Source of the DNA: Isoetes taiwanensis
Taxonomy: Eukaryota > Streptophyta > Lycopodiopsida > Isoetales > Isoetaceae
Direction of reading: 5' to 3'
DNA length: 64,000 bases
Assembly (NCBI GenBank): GCA_021234155.1
Contig: JAJEKV010000020.1
Location: 17,415,018 to 17,479,017 of the forward strand
The notes beneath the pieces were generated by a model. The model saw nothing but the letters and a program-made list of their open reading frames with translations, was not told the origin of the DNA and ran no database searches. Position numbers and translations under genes: made by a program. Positions 1 through 13,414 of this stretch are shown here, one piece after another (the stretch's first letter is position 1; each line of letters starts with the position of its first letter).

Positions 1-1
1 G

Positions 2-196
2 GAATCACGTCCATTTGACATTGAGAGGGATATGTTGACCCCGACTTTTAAGAAGAAGCGAGCACAACTGCTAAAATATTATCAGGTGCAGTATGTGATA
101 AAATCTCTTTGTATTGCAAATGGTTTGTCTTGATAATATTAATTCGTTTTACAGGCTGTCATTGATGCTTTGTATAAGGATCTAAAAAAGAAGTGA
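2..196 (+). CDS. long-chain acyl-CoA synthetase (LACS), 3' end, last two exons
   Basis: This is the C-terminus of a plant long-chain acyl-CoA synthetase, which activates free fatty acids to acyl-CoA at ER, plastid or peroxisomal membranes. Frame 2 reads a peptide ending PFDIERDMLTPTFKKKRAQL then LKYYQ, which matches from memory the conserved C-terminal block of plant LACS proteins (PFD-ER-LLTPT-KKKRPQLLKYYQ). The exon runs 2-85. A phase-0 intron with GT at 86-87 and AG at 153-154 follows. The last exon, 155-196, encodes AVIDALYKDLKKK and a TGA stop. The rest of the gene lies upstream of the window. No peroxisomal SKL-type tail is present. Both splice sites and the frame are intact, so this end looks functional. 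Family recognition is from memory. Confidence 0.85.
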
Positions 197-3100
197 AGCT
201 ATGTTCAATCAACATAATGATGAAGGTTCTCTATGTTGGTTGTGAATGGCCCCATTCAAATTTAATATCATGGATTCTGCATCAAAGAGCTATCCTCCTT
301 GTGTGGCATGAGGATTGCTCTGTAATTGAAAGTTGTAGGGTAAAAAGATATTGTTATATCCGCTTATTTTTAAACCTTAAAATAAATAAGGGTAGGTTGC
401 CTTTTTTTTTTTTGGGAGGAGAATTAGTACCCTATTTAAAAACCATTTTGTTCATAGCATGTGACATGTCATTTGAAAGTGTGTTCTGCCTGTGTACTAT
501 TGAAATTATTTGGTTTGTAATTCCACATGCAGTTTGAATATACTTTGTATGTGAATTTGATGGTCTTTCTTTTGGAGATTAGGTGGTGAAAATGGCCTGC
601 TTTTATGTGTGATAGTTTTTTTGGTAATGATGTTTAAGTGGAGAGAACTTTATTAAGTAGACTTACATCACAAATTCTTCTTCTTCGTTTTTTTTTACAA
701 ACAGGGATCAATCATATACTAGACTAATCACATCACACTATTTTTTTTTTAATTGCCCGTGATTCCATTGTTCCAGTTCTAACAAAGCCTTGTTTTTTTT
801 CCATTTCCCAAAAGATACTCTGTAGTTTCAGAATTCATGTTCCTATGTTATGTATCCTTGTATAAAAGATGACAAGAAGTAAATTTTATTTTATGAAAGA
901 TCTTATCAATTTGTTTTTGGCCGGACAAAGCTTGAAGATTGCGAACTTCTTGCCCTTTTCCAGCTGAGTTGTGTGTTGCCTCTAGTTGATTTGTGTTTGG
1001 ATGTGGCTGAGCTAAGATAAAGCCTGGAGGTTGTCCTTTTCCGAGTTGGTGAGCACATCAGTATACGATTTACAAGGTTATATCTTGAACTATTTTAAGT
1101 ATATTCGTTAATGAACAATAGTCATGGTTCAACTCGTAATGTAGACATTATCTCACTACAGCATAACCAGCATAACTTTTTCCTTTACAATGGAGACGCC
1201 TTTGTAGCTAGATTCATTGTACCTATTATTTGGGTTCAGAACCTGCGAAAAGAAAAGACAACCCTTAGTGAGCTCGCACATTGTTTGATTCACAATTTTA
1301 GCTCTTCCAACATTTAGGCCTATCATCAGCATTTAGGCCTACCTATTGCAAGGAAAGTCAGCACTATATGTGCGTCTTTGCCATTTTGTTTATTGTTTGT
1401 CCTCTTGTAACGACGTGAAATGATCCTTTTCCTCATCCAAGTGCATGTGTCTAAATTTCTTCATTTAAAAGAATCCTAGCAATATTCTCAACCGGGTCTG
1501 TTTTCCAAGCATGAGTGATTGAAAAAAGACTGTTAGACTTTAATGGCAAGGTCCTTAGTCAGCCTCGTCAAATAGAAAACAAGGTGCTGCGCACGAGGGT
1601 TTGCCCTTCGATGCCCAGAGAATTATATTTTCATGGTTTCTGTTTTGCTATTTCGTGCTAGGTGTTTTTTGTTTTGTGTGAAGCCATGTAAATACTATGA
1701 ATATAGGGTGTCTTTTTCTTAATGCCAGGTTTGTAGCAATCTGTCTAGGTCTGAAGTGAGAGTAAAACGCTAGGTCATGTACTAGGGACTAGGGTCATTT
1801 AGTGCATTTCAGTGTAGAATAAATTTCACGACAATACCATTATGGCTGCTCATTGGGTCTCCTTTTGAATAAGGATATTAGCCAAATAAGTGATGACTAA
1901 TTTGCAAGTTTGCAAAATTGATTATGAAATCTGATGTCAAAGGGTGCGAGTAGGATATGTTTTTTATGAAGATATGTTTTTTACGAACGACACAAACTAG
2001 ATAGTAGGCATCTTATCTTTTTGACTCATAACAAATTCATTGCTTAGGGCTAGTTTATATAAGCTTGCATTACTTCCATTGACTAGTCGAACTCTATATT
2101 TTCCGCACCAAGCTCTCAAGAATGGCCATGCTTTTCCATGAACGATGATCACATCCCAAAAGTATTCAAGGCCACCAAGTAGGAGGAATCGTCGAAAGGA
2201 AAGGGTGAGAAGTGGCCACCTAGAGAGCCAGAAATGAATAAAATGAAATGTTAATTATATGAGTTTATCAGAGAGAAAAAAGAGCATTCTTAGAGGGAGG
2301 GAGGGAAGGAGGGAGGGAGACTTTGACTTACATCTTTATCATGAGGATTAGAAGGGAGATTAAGGGCATCTTCCGTGCCAAAATCTCTAACATAAAGTCC
2401 AACCAACAAGTATGTTGGCCCTAGTAGGGCCCATGGCACCAGAGAATGCCTGGCCCTTGAAGTGCCCTTTTCTTCAAACATGCATGTAAACCATGCACTT
2501 GCACTTCCATCACTTTCTACCTCACTTAAACTTCCATGTAATGTAGAACCCTATTTTTGGCCTTGCAATATTCAATATCTTTTGGGACAAAGGTAACATA
2601 GAATTCACGTCATGTGATATGACTGATATGACTGAAGGAGTTTCATTTCTACCACAGTGCCTTCACCAGCATGACAAGGCTGATTGGAAGAAATTGCCTT
2701 AGTCGGATTTAAAATATGTCATTCTTAGTTTTCAAATTGTGCATTTTTCTACTACCACAACACTAAATTTTTAACATTGCATTTACGGTGTAGATGTTTG
2801 CAAGTAAGGCAAATATTGCATCATTAGAATGTAATTTAAGAATCCATTCTGATATATATTTTGCTTGTTGCACATCTATACGGTTATGGCATGCCCCCAA
2901 TAACGTTTTGCAGGACGTAGAATTTGTTTGTATGGGAAGTTGTTGATCAAGGTCCCACCCAATCAACCACATCGTCCAAGGTGATCCAATATGCAATTAA
3001 AATGTTCTACGAAATTTAATATGCCAACTGTTTGATAAATAGGATTAAGCTAATGATAACCTTCCACAAGGCCTTGCTTGCAACCACTGATAAACTTTGA

Positions 3101-3998
3101 ACAGATGAAATTGGAGTGTGTAAAAGCATGTCCAACATCTGGGCTATTCAAAAATGTTGCATAACACAATGCCAAAATTGCACAGTGAAGAAGATAAATG
3201 GTATGGAAGGACGAATGGAAATCCAGGTACGGGTGATATATTGTGCGACATCTTCATCAACAACTCTGAAATACCATATCATATTTGCAGGGATCATTTC
3301 GGCTCACGAAATAGAGCAAGACTCTATCTATTGGTCTATGCTAGAATAATAGAATAGAATAGAATAGAATAGAATAGTTTTTTTAATAGTTGAATAACAA
3401 ACACTATGTTGTAGCAGAGATATCAAATATAATCTTGTCCTTCCTGTTTTGGGCAACAGTATAAAGTAAATGCTCCATCATAAAAGATGTATCTTAAGAA
3501 AACTGTGAAGATATATTTCTTTATAATATGGCCTTCAAACCCTTTGTCTCTTTCAAGCTTGGTCCTCTCTATAAAGATTAAAAAAAAAGGGGAATTGACA
3601 GTTTTGTTAATGTCCTAGGATTCATTCAACAGATTCAAACAAGGGTTTTGTATGCCTTATGGATTTTGCACAATGGTAGAACTTGTCTAAACCCTTCGTA
3701 CGATGTCTCGCATGACTATTAATACTCAATGATTTTACCGAAATGCTCTAGGATAGCTAGATAGACAATCACATGTTAATAAATGGAACCTTTATAGAAA
3801 TTACACTGGTGGAAAGCTAGTGTTATAAAGAGCATATACGGGCAATTGGAGCAAGGCAGACCGCCAAGTTGCAATGGGAAAGCAATGAGAATGGACAATT
3901 AATTATATATACTAACAAACCAAACCTGCATAGGAGCATGGATGGACTATCAATTGCACGAATGGAATTATCCTAATTTCCATCATTCATAGTAGCCT
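197..3998. other. non-coding: LACS 3' UTR then intergenic
   Basis: The first several hundred bases are T-rich and probably hold the LACS 3' untranslated region. I see no convincing coding stretch. A purine-only GGGA/GGAA run lies at about 2293-2321, and a short (AATAG)n microsatellite of about five units at about 3343-3376. The small open frames here have no recognisable protein character. Confidence 0.6.
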
Positions 3999-4862
<864 letters not shown>

Positions 4863-5124
4863 TTAGACATGCATTCAACATGAATTTAGTTTGAAAATGT
4901 ATGTCAGGATATAGTCCTTCACAAAGTTACAAAGATACGGGCACCCAAAAATGGTGAATGCCCATAGATAGACATCTTCTAATACAACTCTGCTATTGTG
5001 CTACTAGCCCAACGCAATTTTGTACTTGAAACCATAAATAAAAACAACTTAACAATCACATGGCAACTAATAACTTTTCTATTCAGCTTATCCTGAACAT
5101 ATGGGAATTGTCTGTGAAGCATGC

Positions 5125-5129
5125 ATATG
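5125..5129. repeat. target-site duplication, left copy (ATATG)
   Basis: ATATG lies directly outside the left LTR and matches the five bases directly outside the right LTR. This is the 5-bp duplication expected of Ty3/gypsy integration. Confidence 0.9.
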
Positions 5130-6702
5130 TGTGACGTCCCTTACTCGTATACGGTGCACTCACCGTATACAAACATGAGTTCATCCCCCATACCAGCTCC
5201 ATACTGATATAGGGCCCTCCACATATCACTGCAACCGTAATGAGTTCCAGTGGGAAGAGTGAAGGGGTCATTTTACCCCGTCTCCCTCAGGGCCTACCTA
5301 GCTGCGGAAGCGTAAACATACATGTCAGTATACAACATCATCGCATATCCACCTCGAAGGGTGGTACATCAACATCTGCATAGACAAAGATCAGCACAAT
5401 ACATGTGGAAGTCCTACCCAAGGCTCAGACTCGAAGGGATGGCCAAGCGGCTTGGGTCTCGAGTTCATTCTTGAGGCGCGAATTCATGGCAATGATTTGG
5501 CGGCATAAGAACATGGCTTAGGGTTGTCCACTCCGCCCCGCCCCTCCCGTGCACACTTTGCGAGTAGGCTGAAAAGTGTTGGGACTGGCCTGTAGCCAGC
5601 CCAGGGATGCATAGCCAAAGGGGCTATTCCTGTGTTGCATCTCCCCAGTTTCGATGGGGCAGGTAGGGATCTCTCCCTCCAGAGATCTACATGCTGACTC
5701 AAGGTGACTAGAGGGCTACTACCCTTATTCGACTTGAACCCACTGGAGAGTGACGCATCACTCCACGGGTGTCGAGCCCATGCCTTGCCCACACGCAGTG
5801 GCAAGCCATTAGATTTAGTCCACAATGATCCCCGGTAGATTTTACACACCAGAGGGATCGTTCAAGAGTCGAGAACACGAACCTCTTTATAAGCGGTCGG
5901 CCCCTTCACCCACAAACGGGTGTGGCTCACATTACCCAATTTGAATCTGAGTGTGCTAGAGAGGCTAATCTAGGAGCATCTACTACCAAGCTTGAGGTCT
6001 CTACCCCCCTTCCCAATACAAGGAGTTCACAGAGATACATCATCCATATACATCACAGAAGAACTAAAGAACTAGATCTAATCTATATCATAGAGTTAGG
6101 TTCTTTAGTTAGAGTCCGTATCTAGAGATCTAGATGGTTTGCTATGGGCAATTTAATAGGCTAAACCTCACGATACAATGACTAGAAGGCGGTTTAGGCT
6201 ATTAAATCGACAAATACGATCCTTGGCTCGGTCCTCACATACGAACTTCGACCATCTTTGTTGCTTGAATCAAGGAAAACTAATGGTGCAATTCGCTCGG
6301 GCCCAGTGCGGGAGGCGATTTTGACTCACAGGCGACCAAAAGCGAGCTTTAGAACCCTATGGACGAAATTGGGCAAGTTAGGGTTTCTCCTACCTAAATA
6401 GACAAGGGGTTAGGGCTAGGGTTTCCAATTATCCCTTTAGGCATGTGGGATAATTGGGAATGGCCCACTTGCCTTTAATGGCTAGGTGGCATAAAGGTAT
6501 CTACATGGAAAGGTGTGCACCTTAATAAATGTGCACATCGGTAAATGTGCACATTAATAAATGCACATACCTTGCGAGTTGCCCCCTAGGGGCTACTGCG
6601 CTGGCTTCGGCGTGCGTGCGTCGGTCGGTGGGCGTGTGCGGCGTGGCTTGGCGATAAAGTATATGTCACTGGGACCAGGTATCTTGTCTTTGGAACGTCA
6701 CA
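5130..6702 (-). repeat. 3' LTR of the chromovirus (left LTR)
   Basis: It begins TGTGACGT and ends ACGTCACA, an 8-bp perfect inverted repeat that matches the right LTR ends. It is 1573 bp long against 1565 bp for the partner. Long identical blocks alternate with short, strongly different patches. Small open frames inside it have no recognisable product. Confidence 0.93.
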
Positions 6703-6715
6703 TTCTCCCCACCTT
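6703..6715 (-). promoter_or_regulatory. polypurine tract of the chromovirus
   Basis: On the minus strand AAGGTGGGGAGAA abuts the 3' LTR, as expected for the plus-strand DNA primer of reverse transcription. A second near-copy of this tract lies about 35 bases further inside (about 6738-6755). Confidence 0.8.
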
Positions 6716-6877
6716 GAAATGATGCTGTCCGCAGCATCATGGGTCTCCCCACCTTGGAATCTTCCTAACCTGCAATCAACCTGATGCATACAATGTACTA
6801 CTATAATACTTACACATTTATTAAGATTACCTTAAGGTAATATTTTTAGAACATTATTACGCCATTATCTTATGAAA

Positions 6878-9800
6878 TCTACTTACTTAAATTGTAACTT
6901 TCCGGCAGTGCTAACGCCGGCGCTTACGCTTTTTCCGGCGGATGTAACGCTTTTTCCGGCAAGTTTATTCACGTTTCATTTTTCGTGTTATCATATTTCT
7001 TTTCCGGCTGAGGAAGCACTCGGGTTAGGGTTTTCACTATGCTTCCTTCTATTCTGCTCTTTCCACTTTGCATGGAGGTTACGTTCTATGCCTGGCCCGT
7101 TACGGTAGCTTGGAGGATCGTGGAGGGTTTAGCAGGGAATCATAAGAAGAGCTAATGCTGATAATCATGAGAAGAGCCGGAGCAGGTTAGGGTTTAGTAG
7201 TATTTTATGCTCGGAGTGATGATTAGAATCCGCAAACGAGACTAATGCCGATTTGAAGAGGGATTCATTTAGCATTTTTAGGGCTCTTAGATTAGTCGGA
7301 AGGCGAGCCAGCCCGGCCGATTTTGGATTTTGAGGGTCGAGAAGAAATAAACCTCGGACTTGGGATTCATGGTGCCCAAATAGCCGGTAATTCTTTTTGC
7401 GTTCATGTTTGTGCCATGTTTTTTCTTAGGTACTTTGATATTTACGCTTGAAGTATGGTGCAAGAATCGATGCCAACCACGCATCTAAGCTCCCGGAAGC
7501 ATCTTGGGTTCTAGAATTTTGATTGAAGCAAGCGGTTAAGTATTTGGCAAAGTAGTCTTTGCGCCTATCTTTAAATTTTACCCTTAGATGAAGTCTTGCC
7601 ATTTTTCTTTTTAGGTTGTTGCACTGGATGGAGCTATTCTCTTCTATAAATTTGGTTTTGCAACCTTCCATCTTTGAATACGATGCATGTCATTGCATGA
7701 TATCATAACCAGTAAAGAGTTGGTCGTATTACTGTCCATGTCTTTGGGCATAATTCACCTGACCATCACTTGGTGGCAACCTCGAGGGTGAAGGTTTTCT
7801 CTTTTTTTTTATATTGAAAAAGTGCGGGGTGAAGGTTTCTCAAATGCTATATTCGATGTACTCACAGATCTTTGGCTGGTAGTAATCGCCTACTACCACG
7901 TGGGATCTACTCTTGAGGCTTTTTGGTTGATTGGGTCTTGAAATTCCCTAATATTCGTCTACACCAAGAATCGAGGAGGATATTAGCTTCATCTCTTACT
8001 CTGTTGGTCTTTGTTCTGCTTTGATTGATTCAACCGGGAAAAGATAGTTTGAGTCTCTTTGTAGGTCTTAAGTTTAAAAGCGGTGATATGTGTTTAAGCG
8101 GTGATATGTGCTTTGCAAAAAGTCCGGTTGTTTAATTGCGATTTTTATTTCCATGTGCGTGAACGGGCTCGGGCAATTCGGTATCTTGACTCTCAAGGCT
8201 GATTATTATATCTTAGAAATCTGTAGATGAGCCCAAGGTAGTTTTCTTCTTCGAGAGATCATAGGGTCCACATATGGACACCTTTCTTGACATATTTTTT
8301 ATCTGTTTAGTAATTTCCTTGCTTATTTTGGGATGCTCATAGCAAAGCTCATGCGTCTTGCCGGGTACTTTGGTGTCGGTCCTAAATGCTTAGTACAACG
8401 TTATTGCGCCTTGGCGATTGAAGCAGTGGAGCATCTTTTATATTTTCATCGTTTGTCACTTACGGATATAGCATTTCTTGAATTTCACAACCCATTGAGA
8501 GGCAAAGCCACGGTGGTGCAACTCTGGCACTCAATGTGGTTTTTGGTGCAACTCTGGCACTCAAGGTGGTTTTTGGTGAACCGTACTCTGATCTTATGTT
8601 GCTGATTATCAATATGTCAACTGTAGGTTGGGAGCAACCAATTTGTGAAGATGGGCTCTAGGAACAAGTTATGAACACGTTATATTGTTGTGGCTTAATC
8701 TATTACCATTTATCATTTCCAGGTCATTCATATTGTGGCAGATGTTAGACGTCTTTCCATAACTGCAACATGATAGATAACAATATTTATTCTACTTAGT
8801 AGTTGGACTGATGTTCTCCCAGGGTATTTTCTGCAGGGTGACAGGAAGAAATAGGGTGGTAGGTGGGTTAAAATAGCCATGTGATAACAAGGCAGGGTTT
8901 GTATGATTTTTTGAGTCTCTTACAAGCTGCTGTAGCAATTGTCCAAAAGGTACCCTGAATATATTTTAAGTGCACAAAACATCGAAGACCAACGCTGTTC
9001 TAAAGACCAACTCCAGACTTAGACATTCTATTTGTTACAAGGTTTCTTAGATTTTTATACAATTTGATTTAAATTGATGTTATTTGGTGACTTTTGTTTT
9101 CGTGCAAAAATCGCACTAAAAACACAGGATTTCCAACATAAAGGAACTACAAACTCTATAAACAAGAATGTTAATATATGTATTGTGTTGAATGTTTCAA
9201 TTGCTTTAAGATAAGCCAGCTTTTGGAAGCTACATTGTACAAAAAGAAGATTCGTTGATCAGAGATGATGCAAATGAATGCCTCTCATTCAGAAGCATTC
9301 AGAATTATGTTGGATGTCCATAACTTTACTACAAAGGCATTCTTAAGGTGAGGCTTTTTGGATTTTTGCTTCTCCTTGGTTCAAATTTTGCTTTGCTGGT
9401 TTTTTATGGGTTTTGAATTGTTTTGATTGTAGTGAGGGGTGGTTGTAGGTCTCAAGTTGTGCAGTTCCTGAAGCAAAAGATATTAAAGTACCACCAATGC
9501 AGAAGTGGTCAAATTATGGGATGTCAACTCTGTTACAGTGTTTTTTAGAGATCCATGTTTCAATCTTTCTCATTTATATGTTTTGTTATCTAGGTGCAGC
9601 ATGATGTTATCAACATCATAAGTTAGCCTCTGCAGGTTGAACAGAGCCCATGGCATTCAGAAGGACTATAAGAAGATTAGAAATTCAGTATGTAGATAAT
9701 AGAGATAGATAATGTTAGTCGTAGGCTTATATTTTTGGATATCTAAGAAGAAAAATTGTATAGCATCTGGCAGCAAAGTACAAGCATGAAGTATGTGATT

Positions 9801-10652
9801 TACAATAGACATGTAAGAGGTTCCAGAAGGATTAACAAAGTCATACAGCCTTTCTACAAAATTCCAAAAGAGAAGTAGATATGACTTCTGTTGAAATAGA
9901 TTTGTTTCAAATAAAAGACACTTCATCAAAAGCCTTAGTCTCTCATGCAAAACATTGGACTTCATTAGTCAAAATAATGGAGTCAAAATAATGGAATTGC
10001 TTAATATTCTCTTAGCCATCATTTGTTGGTGTATTTGAAAAGATGAATGGAATGTTTGGATTGGTGGCCTTTTGAAGCTGGAAATAGTTTGTGTATTAAC
10101 AACGTTTGCCTTAGAATGGTTTGGGTTTGTGCTCCAACTTTGTTTTATAATCTGGATTGTTGGAAATAATTTGTTATACTGACTTTTTGCCCCACTGAAT
10201 AGTTTGTGCACTAACATCACTTCTATCCTAGCAACTACATTTGTAGCGTAGATTTGTCAAATTTCAGGGAATGTGGAATGCTATATCTGCAAATGATAAG
10301 ATTGAACTTTGCATGGAAAAGAAAAACATTGAATGTAATAAATAGCTGAAACTCAACATATGTGGTGAGCAATTTACAAAAACGTTTAATCCCATCGGAT
10401 GCAACTCAACATCTATTGATTAAAAACTCAACTAAAGGTTGATTAACATAAACTCAATTAAAGGTTGATCAACATAAACTTTGTAGACATGTGATTTGGA
10501 TTGCATCATTAATGGTTTCTAATTTGATTGAAGGCCCATATAAAGATTGCAGTAATGTGGGTTCTTAAAGGTTGATCAAGGAAAAGGTTAGATGCCAAGG
10601 AAAAATACAAGTAAGGACATTAGCCCGGCAACGCCGGGCACACGTTTACTAG
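6878..10652 (+). mobile_element. non-autonomous Helitron 1, nested in the chromovirus 3' UTR
   Basis: The left end begins TCTACTTACTTAAA and is preceded by A. The right end has a GC-rich hairpin (GCCCGGC AAC GCCGGGC), a short spacer and CTAG followed by T. That gives A|TC...CTAG|T, a Helitron inserted in an AT dinucleotide. The 5' terminal region has several TTTCCGGC/GCCGG motifs. I see no Rep or helicase coding, so it is non-autonomous. Blocks at about 8220-8980 are clearly homologous to Helitron 2, including a stretch that begins GATGCTCAT and a CTGGCACTC direct repeat. The 90-codon frame at 8333-8605 lies in this shared block and is not recognisable. The element is younger than the retrotransposon copy it sits in. 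Confidence 0.88.
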
Positions 10653-11361
10653 TAACTTATTAATTCGTAACATCATTAAAACAAGTTACTCCATAATTCA
10701 CTTATCACGACAATTTAGTTTATCAAAATTTTAATATTTCATATATATAATTAACGTTCGAGGTACTCTTCATTCCTTGCAACACATTCCCACAAAATTT
10801 GTGTTGCAAGTCTTCGTAGCTCGACCTCCTTGCCCTCTGGAGCGCTCTATTGGCCTGCAGGTCGACACTACATTAGTACCATTTTAATTATTAATAAAAA
10901 TTTTGGTTATATGGTGACCACCCCACCTATCTACATGAATGCATGGCTAATCTCCCGGCGTAGGAAGAGGATGCTTCTTCCATCGTGACCGTGGAGACAG
11001 CGCCCTATAATGCCTATATGGCGCTCATGCCTACACCTTTAGTTGCCCTGCGTGGAGGATAGGGTCCTTCCCGTATATGGGGCGTGAAGGATAGGGTCCT
11101 CCCCGTAGGCATTGACTAGAGGTGATTTTCCTATCAATGCATTCCTGAATGACCTCCTTTCTCTCGAGGTCGTCTACTTCCGTGGGACAGAAGTAGACTT
11201 TCTAATCTACCTTCCACTCATCCAAGCGGAACCGCGGTCATGCCTACATTGACATTACACCACGTCCTAGAGATCACCGTAGTGGTCTCATCATCGGTAA
11301 CAACGCATGCAACCCATACCTAGCATAGGTTGCATGCGCAGATTAATCTTAACTACACATA
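10653..11361 (-). other. non-coding 3' UTR of the chromovirus between chromodomain stop and Helitron
   Basis: No coding sequence is recognised. A local direct repeat of GGATAGGGTCCT occurs near 11060-11100. An inverted pair around a TTGCAACAC motif (TTGCAACACATTC...TTTGTGTTGCAAG) lies at about 10778-10811. Confidence 0.5.
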
Positions 11362-11364
11362 GAA

Positions 11365-12468
11365 TTAATCTACACAAATCGACATGCCTGAGCCAATTGC
11401 TTCGGAGATGACCTTGCCGTCCCATTGCTTCATAAACTGTGGGTACTGCTTTAATAGATTTTTCTTGAGTACCCACGTCGCATCTTCCACTGGCAAGTGT
11501 TTCCACTTAACCAAATATTGGAGAAACTCTGATCTCCTTGTTTTCTTGAAAGCTTTATCAAGAATCAATTCTGGAACTATTTCCAGCTGCTCCTCCGTCA
11601 TTTCCAACAACGTTGGAGTATCCAAGACTTCGTCTGGATTTGGAATATGCTTCTTCAATAAGCTCACGTGGAAGACTTTATGAATCTTTAGGTGTGCTGG
11701 CAAGTCTAACTTGTAGGATTGATTACCTACTCTCTGGACTATTCTGAAGGGTCCAGCCCACCTTGGAGCAAGCTTCTTACAATTTCTGATGCGGAGCTTC
11801 GCCTGCTTCACCTTGATCTTGAGCCATACGTCGTCGCCAACTTGGAACTCTCTGACTGTTCAATGCTTGTCGGCGATGCTCTTTTGTCGACTCCTTGCTG
11901 CCAGAAGATATCCTCGAACTTCTTCCACCAGCTGCTGCATGTCGGCCAACATTTGCTGCGAAACCTCTACTTTTGACACGGGATTGTGCCAAGTGTCTGG
12001 AGTTAGGCATTGGTAGCCGTAGTTGATCATAAACGGCGACATTTGGGATGATTCCTGCTTGGTGCTATTATACGCAAACTCCACCAAGTGAATAAATTCT
12101 TCCCACATACCTTGCTTGTTCCAGACATAGTTTCGTAGCATATCCTCCAAAATCCTGTTGGTCCGCTCCGTTTGGCCATCCGTCTGGGGATGATAGGCCG
12201 CGTTCATGGATAGCTTCGTCTAAATTGTCGCAAAGAGGTCTTGCCAAAAGGCACTCATGAACTTTGGATCCTTGTCGAAGATAATCTCCCTTGGCATGCC
12301 ATGAAGCCTGAAGATTTCTTTGGTGAAGAGCTTCCCTGTATCCATAGCGGTGTCTGTGGTCCTGCAAGGCACAAAATGTGCCATCTTCGACAACTTGTCG
12401 ACCACTACCATCAGAGCATCCTTCCCTCTTACAGTCCTTGGGAGCCCTGTTATGACGTCTTCTTCCTT
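11365..12468 (-). pseudogene. integrase core, C-terminal domain and chromodomain of the chromovirus pol
   Basis: This is the integrase half of pol, which inserts the cDNA into chromatin. The frame reads [20 protein letters not shown], then FDKDPKF (second catalytic Asp) and YHPQTDGQTER (catalytic Glu). It continues through the GPFRIV C-terminal barrel to a chromodomain around PELILDKAF...YLVKWKHLPVEDATWV, which keeps the W-K-x-L...W cage region. Chromodomains of this class read modified histone tails and steer integration. The N-terminal HHCC zinc finger is gone. An in-frame TAG (about 12220) and a TGA (about 11860) interrupt an otherwise continuous frame. The first catalytic Asp may be supplied at the deletion junction (EDVITG aligned with the usual MDFITG). 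The stop at 11362 ends the chromodomain with a short tail. Confidence 0.88.
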
Positions 12469-13138
12469 TATTCTGATCTGGTGATAGCCTGACCTTAGGT
12501 CGATTTTGGAGAAGACCTTTGCCCCTTGGAGCTGGTCCATCAAGTCATCTGATCTGGGGAGCGCGTACTTATTCTTGATGGTGTGCTTGTTCAACTGCCT
12601 ATAATCTATGCACATCCTCAAGCTGCCATCCTTCTTCTTTACAAAAAGAATGGTGCTCCAAACGGCAAGACGCTAGGTCTAATGAAGCCTAGGTCGAGCA
12701 ACTCCTGCAATTGCTTCTTTAGCTCCGTCAGCTCCTGCGTGGTCATTCTGTATGGGGCTTTACTTGTCGGCTTCGTTCCTGGTTCGAGTGCTATCTCACA
12801 CTCGACTCCTCTATAAGGAGGAAGCTGCTTGATCTCATCTGGAAAGAGATCGTGGAACTCGGTGATCAACTTAGCTACTTGCTTGGGCAACTCGCTGCCC
12901 TTATCTTCCTTACCTTCTTCTGATTCGGGCTCTTGGATCTCAAGCTTGAAGATATATGCTACCTGCTCACTCTTTATGCACCTGAACAGCTGCTTACTAG
13001 ACATGCACATAATGGGAACAACTTCTTTACCTGTGATCTCTATGATCTTGCCATTGGGTGCTGTGAGGGTCACCTTGCGCTTTCCACAATCAATGAGGGC
13101 TCCTGCTGGACCAAGATATTCCATTCCAATGATCAAGT
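12469..13138 (-). pseudogene. reverse transcriptase, N-terminal half, of the chromovirus pol
   Basis: The sequence encodes the linker (LPPYRGVECEIALEPGTKP), the start of RT ([25 protein letters not shown]) and [20 protein letters not shown] through [13 protein letters not shown], which includes the first catalytic Asp. One lost base near 12645 shifts the frame inside the usual [18 protein letters not shown] block. RT then stops at IKEEDV and the frame enters integrase directly. The YxDD box, thumb, RNase H and integrase zinc finger are all deleted, in frame. This copy cannot reverse transcribe on its own. Confidence 0.88.
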
Positions 13139-13400
13139 CATACTTGCCAATGCCCATTACCTCTGCCCCCATCACGGATATTAATCCACGGCAAGTCGAT
13201 GTCGAAATTAATTCTCTTGCCTGCCGTCTGCCTTACTGCTCCACTTGCTAAGACGACGGGCCTTGGCTTCGACTTCAGTGGTTTCAACTTCAACATTTCA
13301 ACCATTCTGGGGGATGCAAAGTTATGGCTACTTCCCAAGTCTATCAGGACTATGAAGGACTTGGCCTTGGCCTTCCCTACTGTGGAAATTACCTTATCTT
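13139..13400 (-). pseudogene. aspartic protease region of the chromovirus
   Basis: The frame reads LIDLGSSHNFASPRMVEMLK, the retropepsin active-site region, later followed after a frameshift near 13150 by KYDLIIGMEYLGP. The catalytic triad, normally D-[S/T]-G, reads D-L-G: codon TTG where TCG would give Ser. A C-to-T change at a CpG would explain this. The frameshift and lost active-site hydroxyl suggest the protease is dead in this copy. Confidence 0.8.
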
Positions 13401-13414
13401 GGCTCTGCAGCTTG

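Noticed and set aside
3154-3357. Overlapping plus-strand frames near 3.1-3.4 kb as a gene
   Set aside because: Two frames overlap in different phases, neither is protein-like, and they run into a microsatellite.
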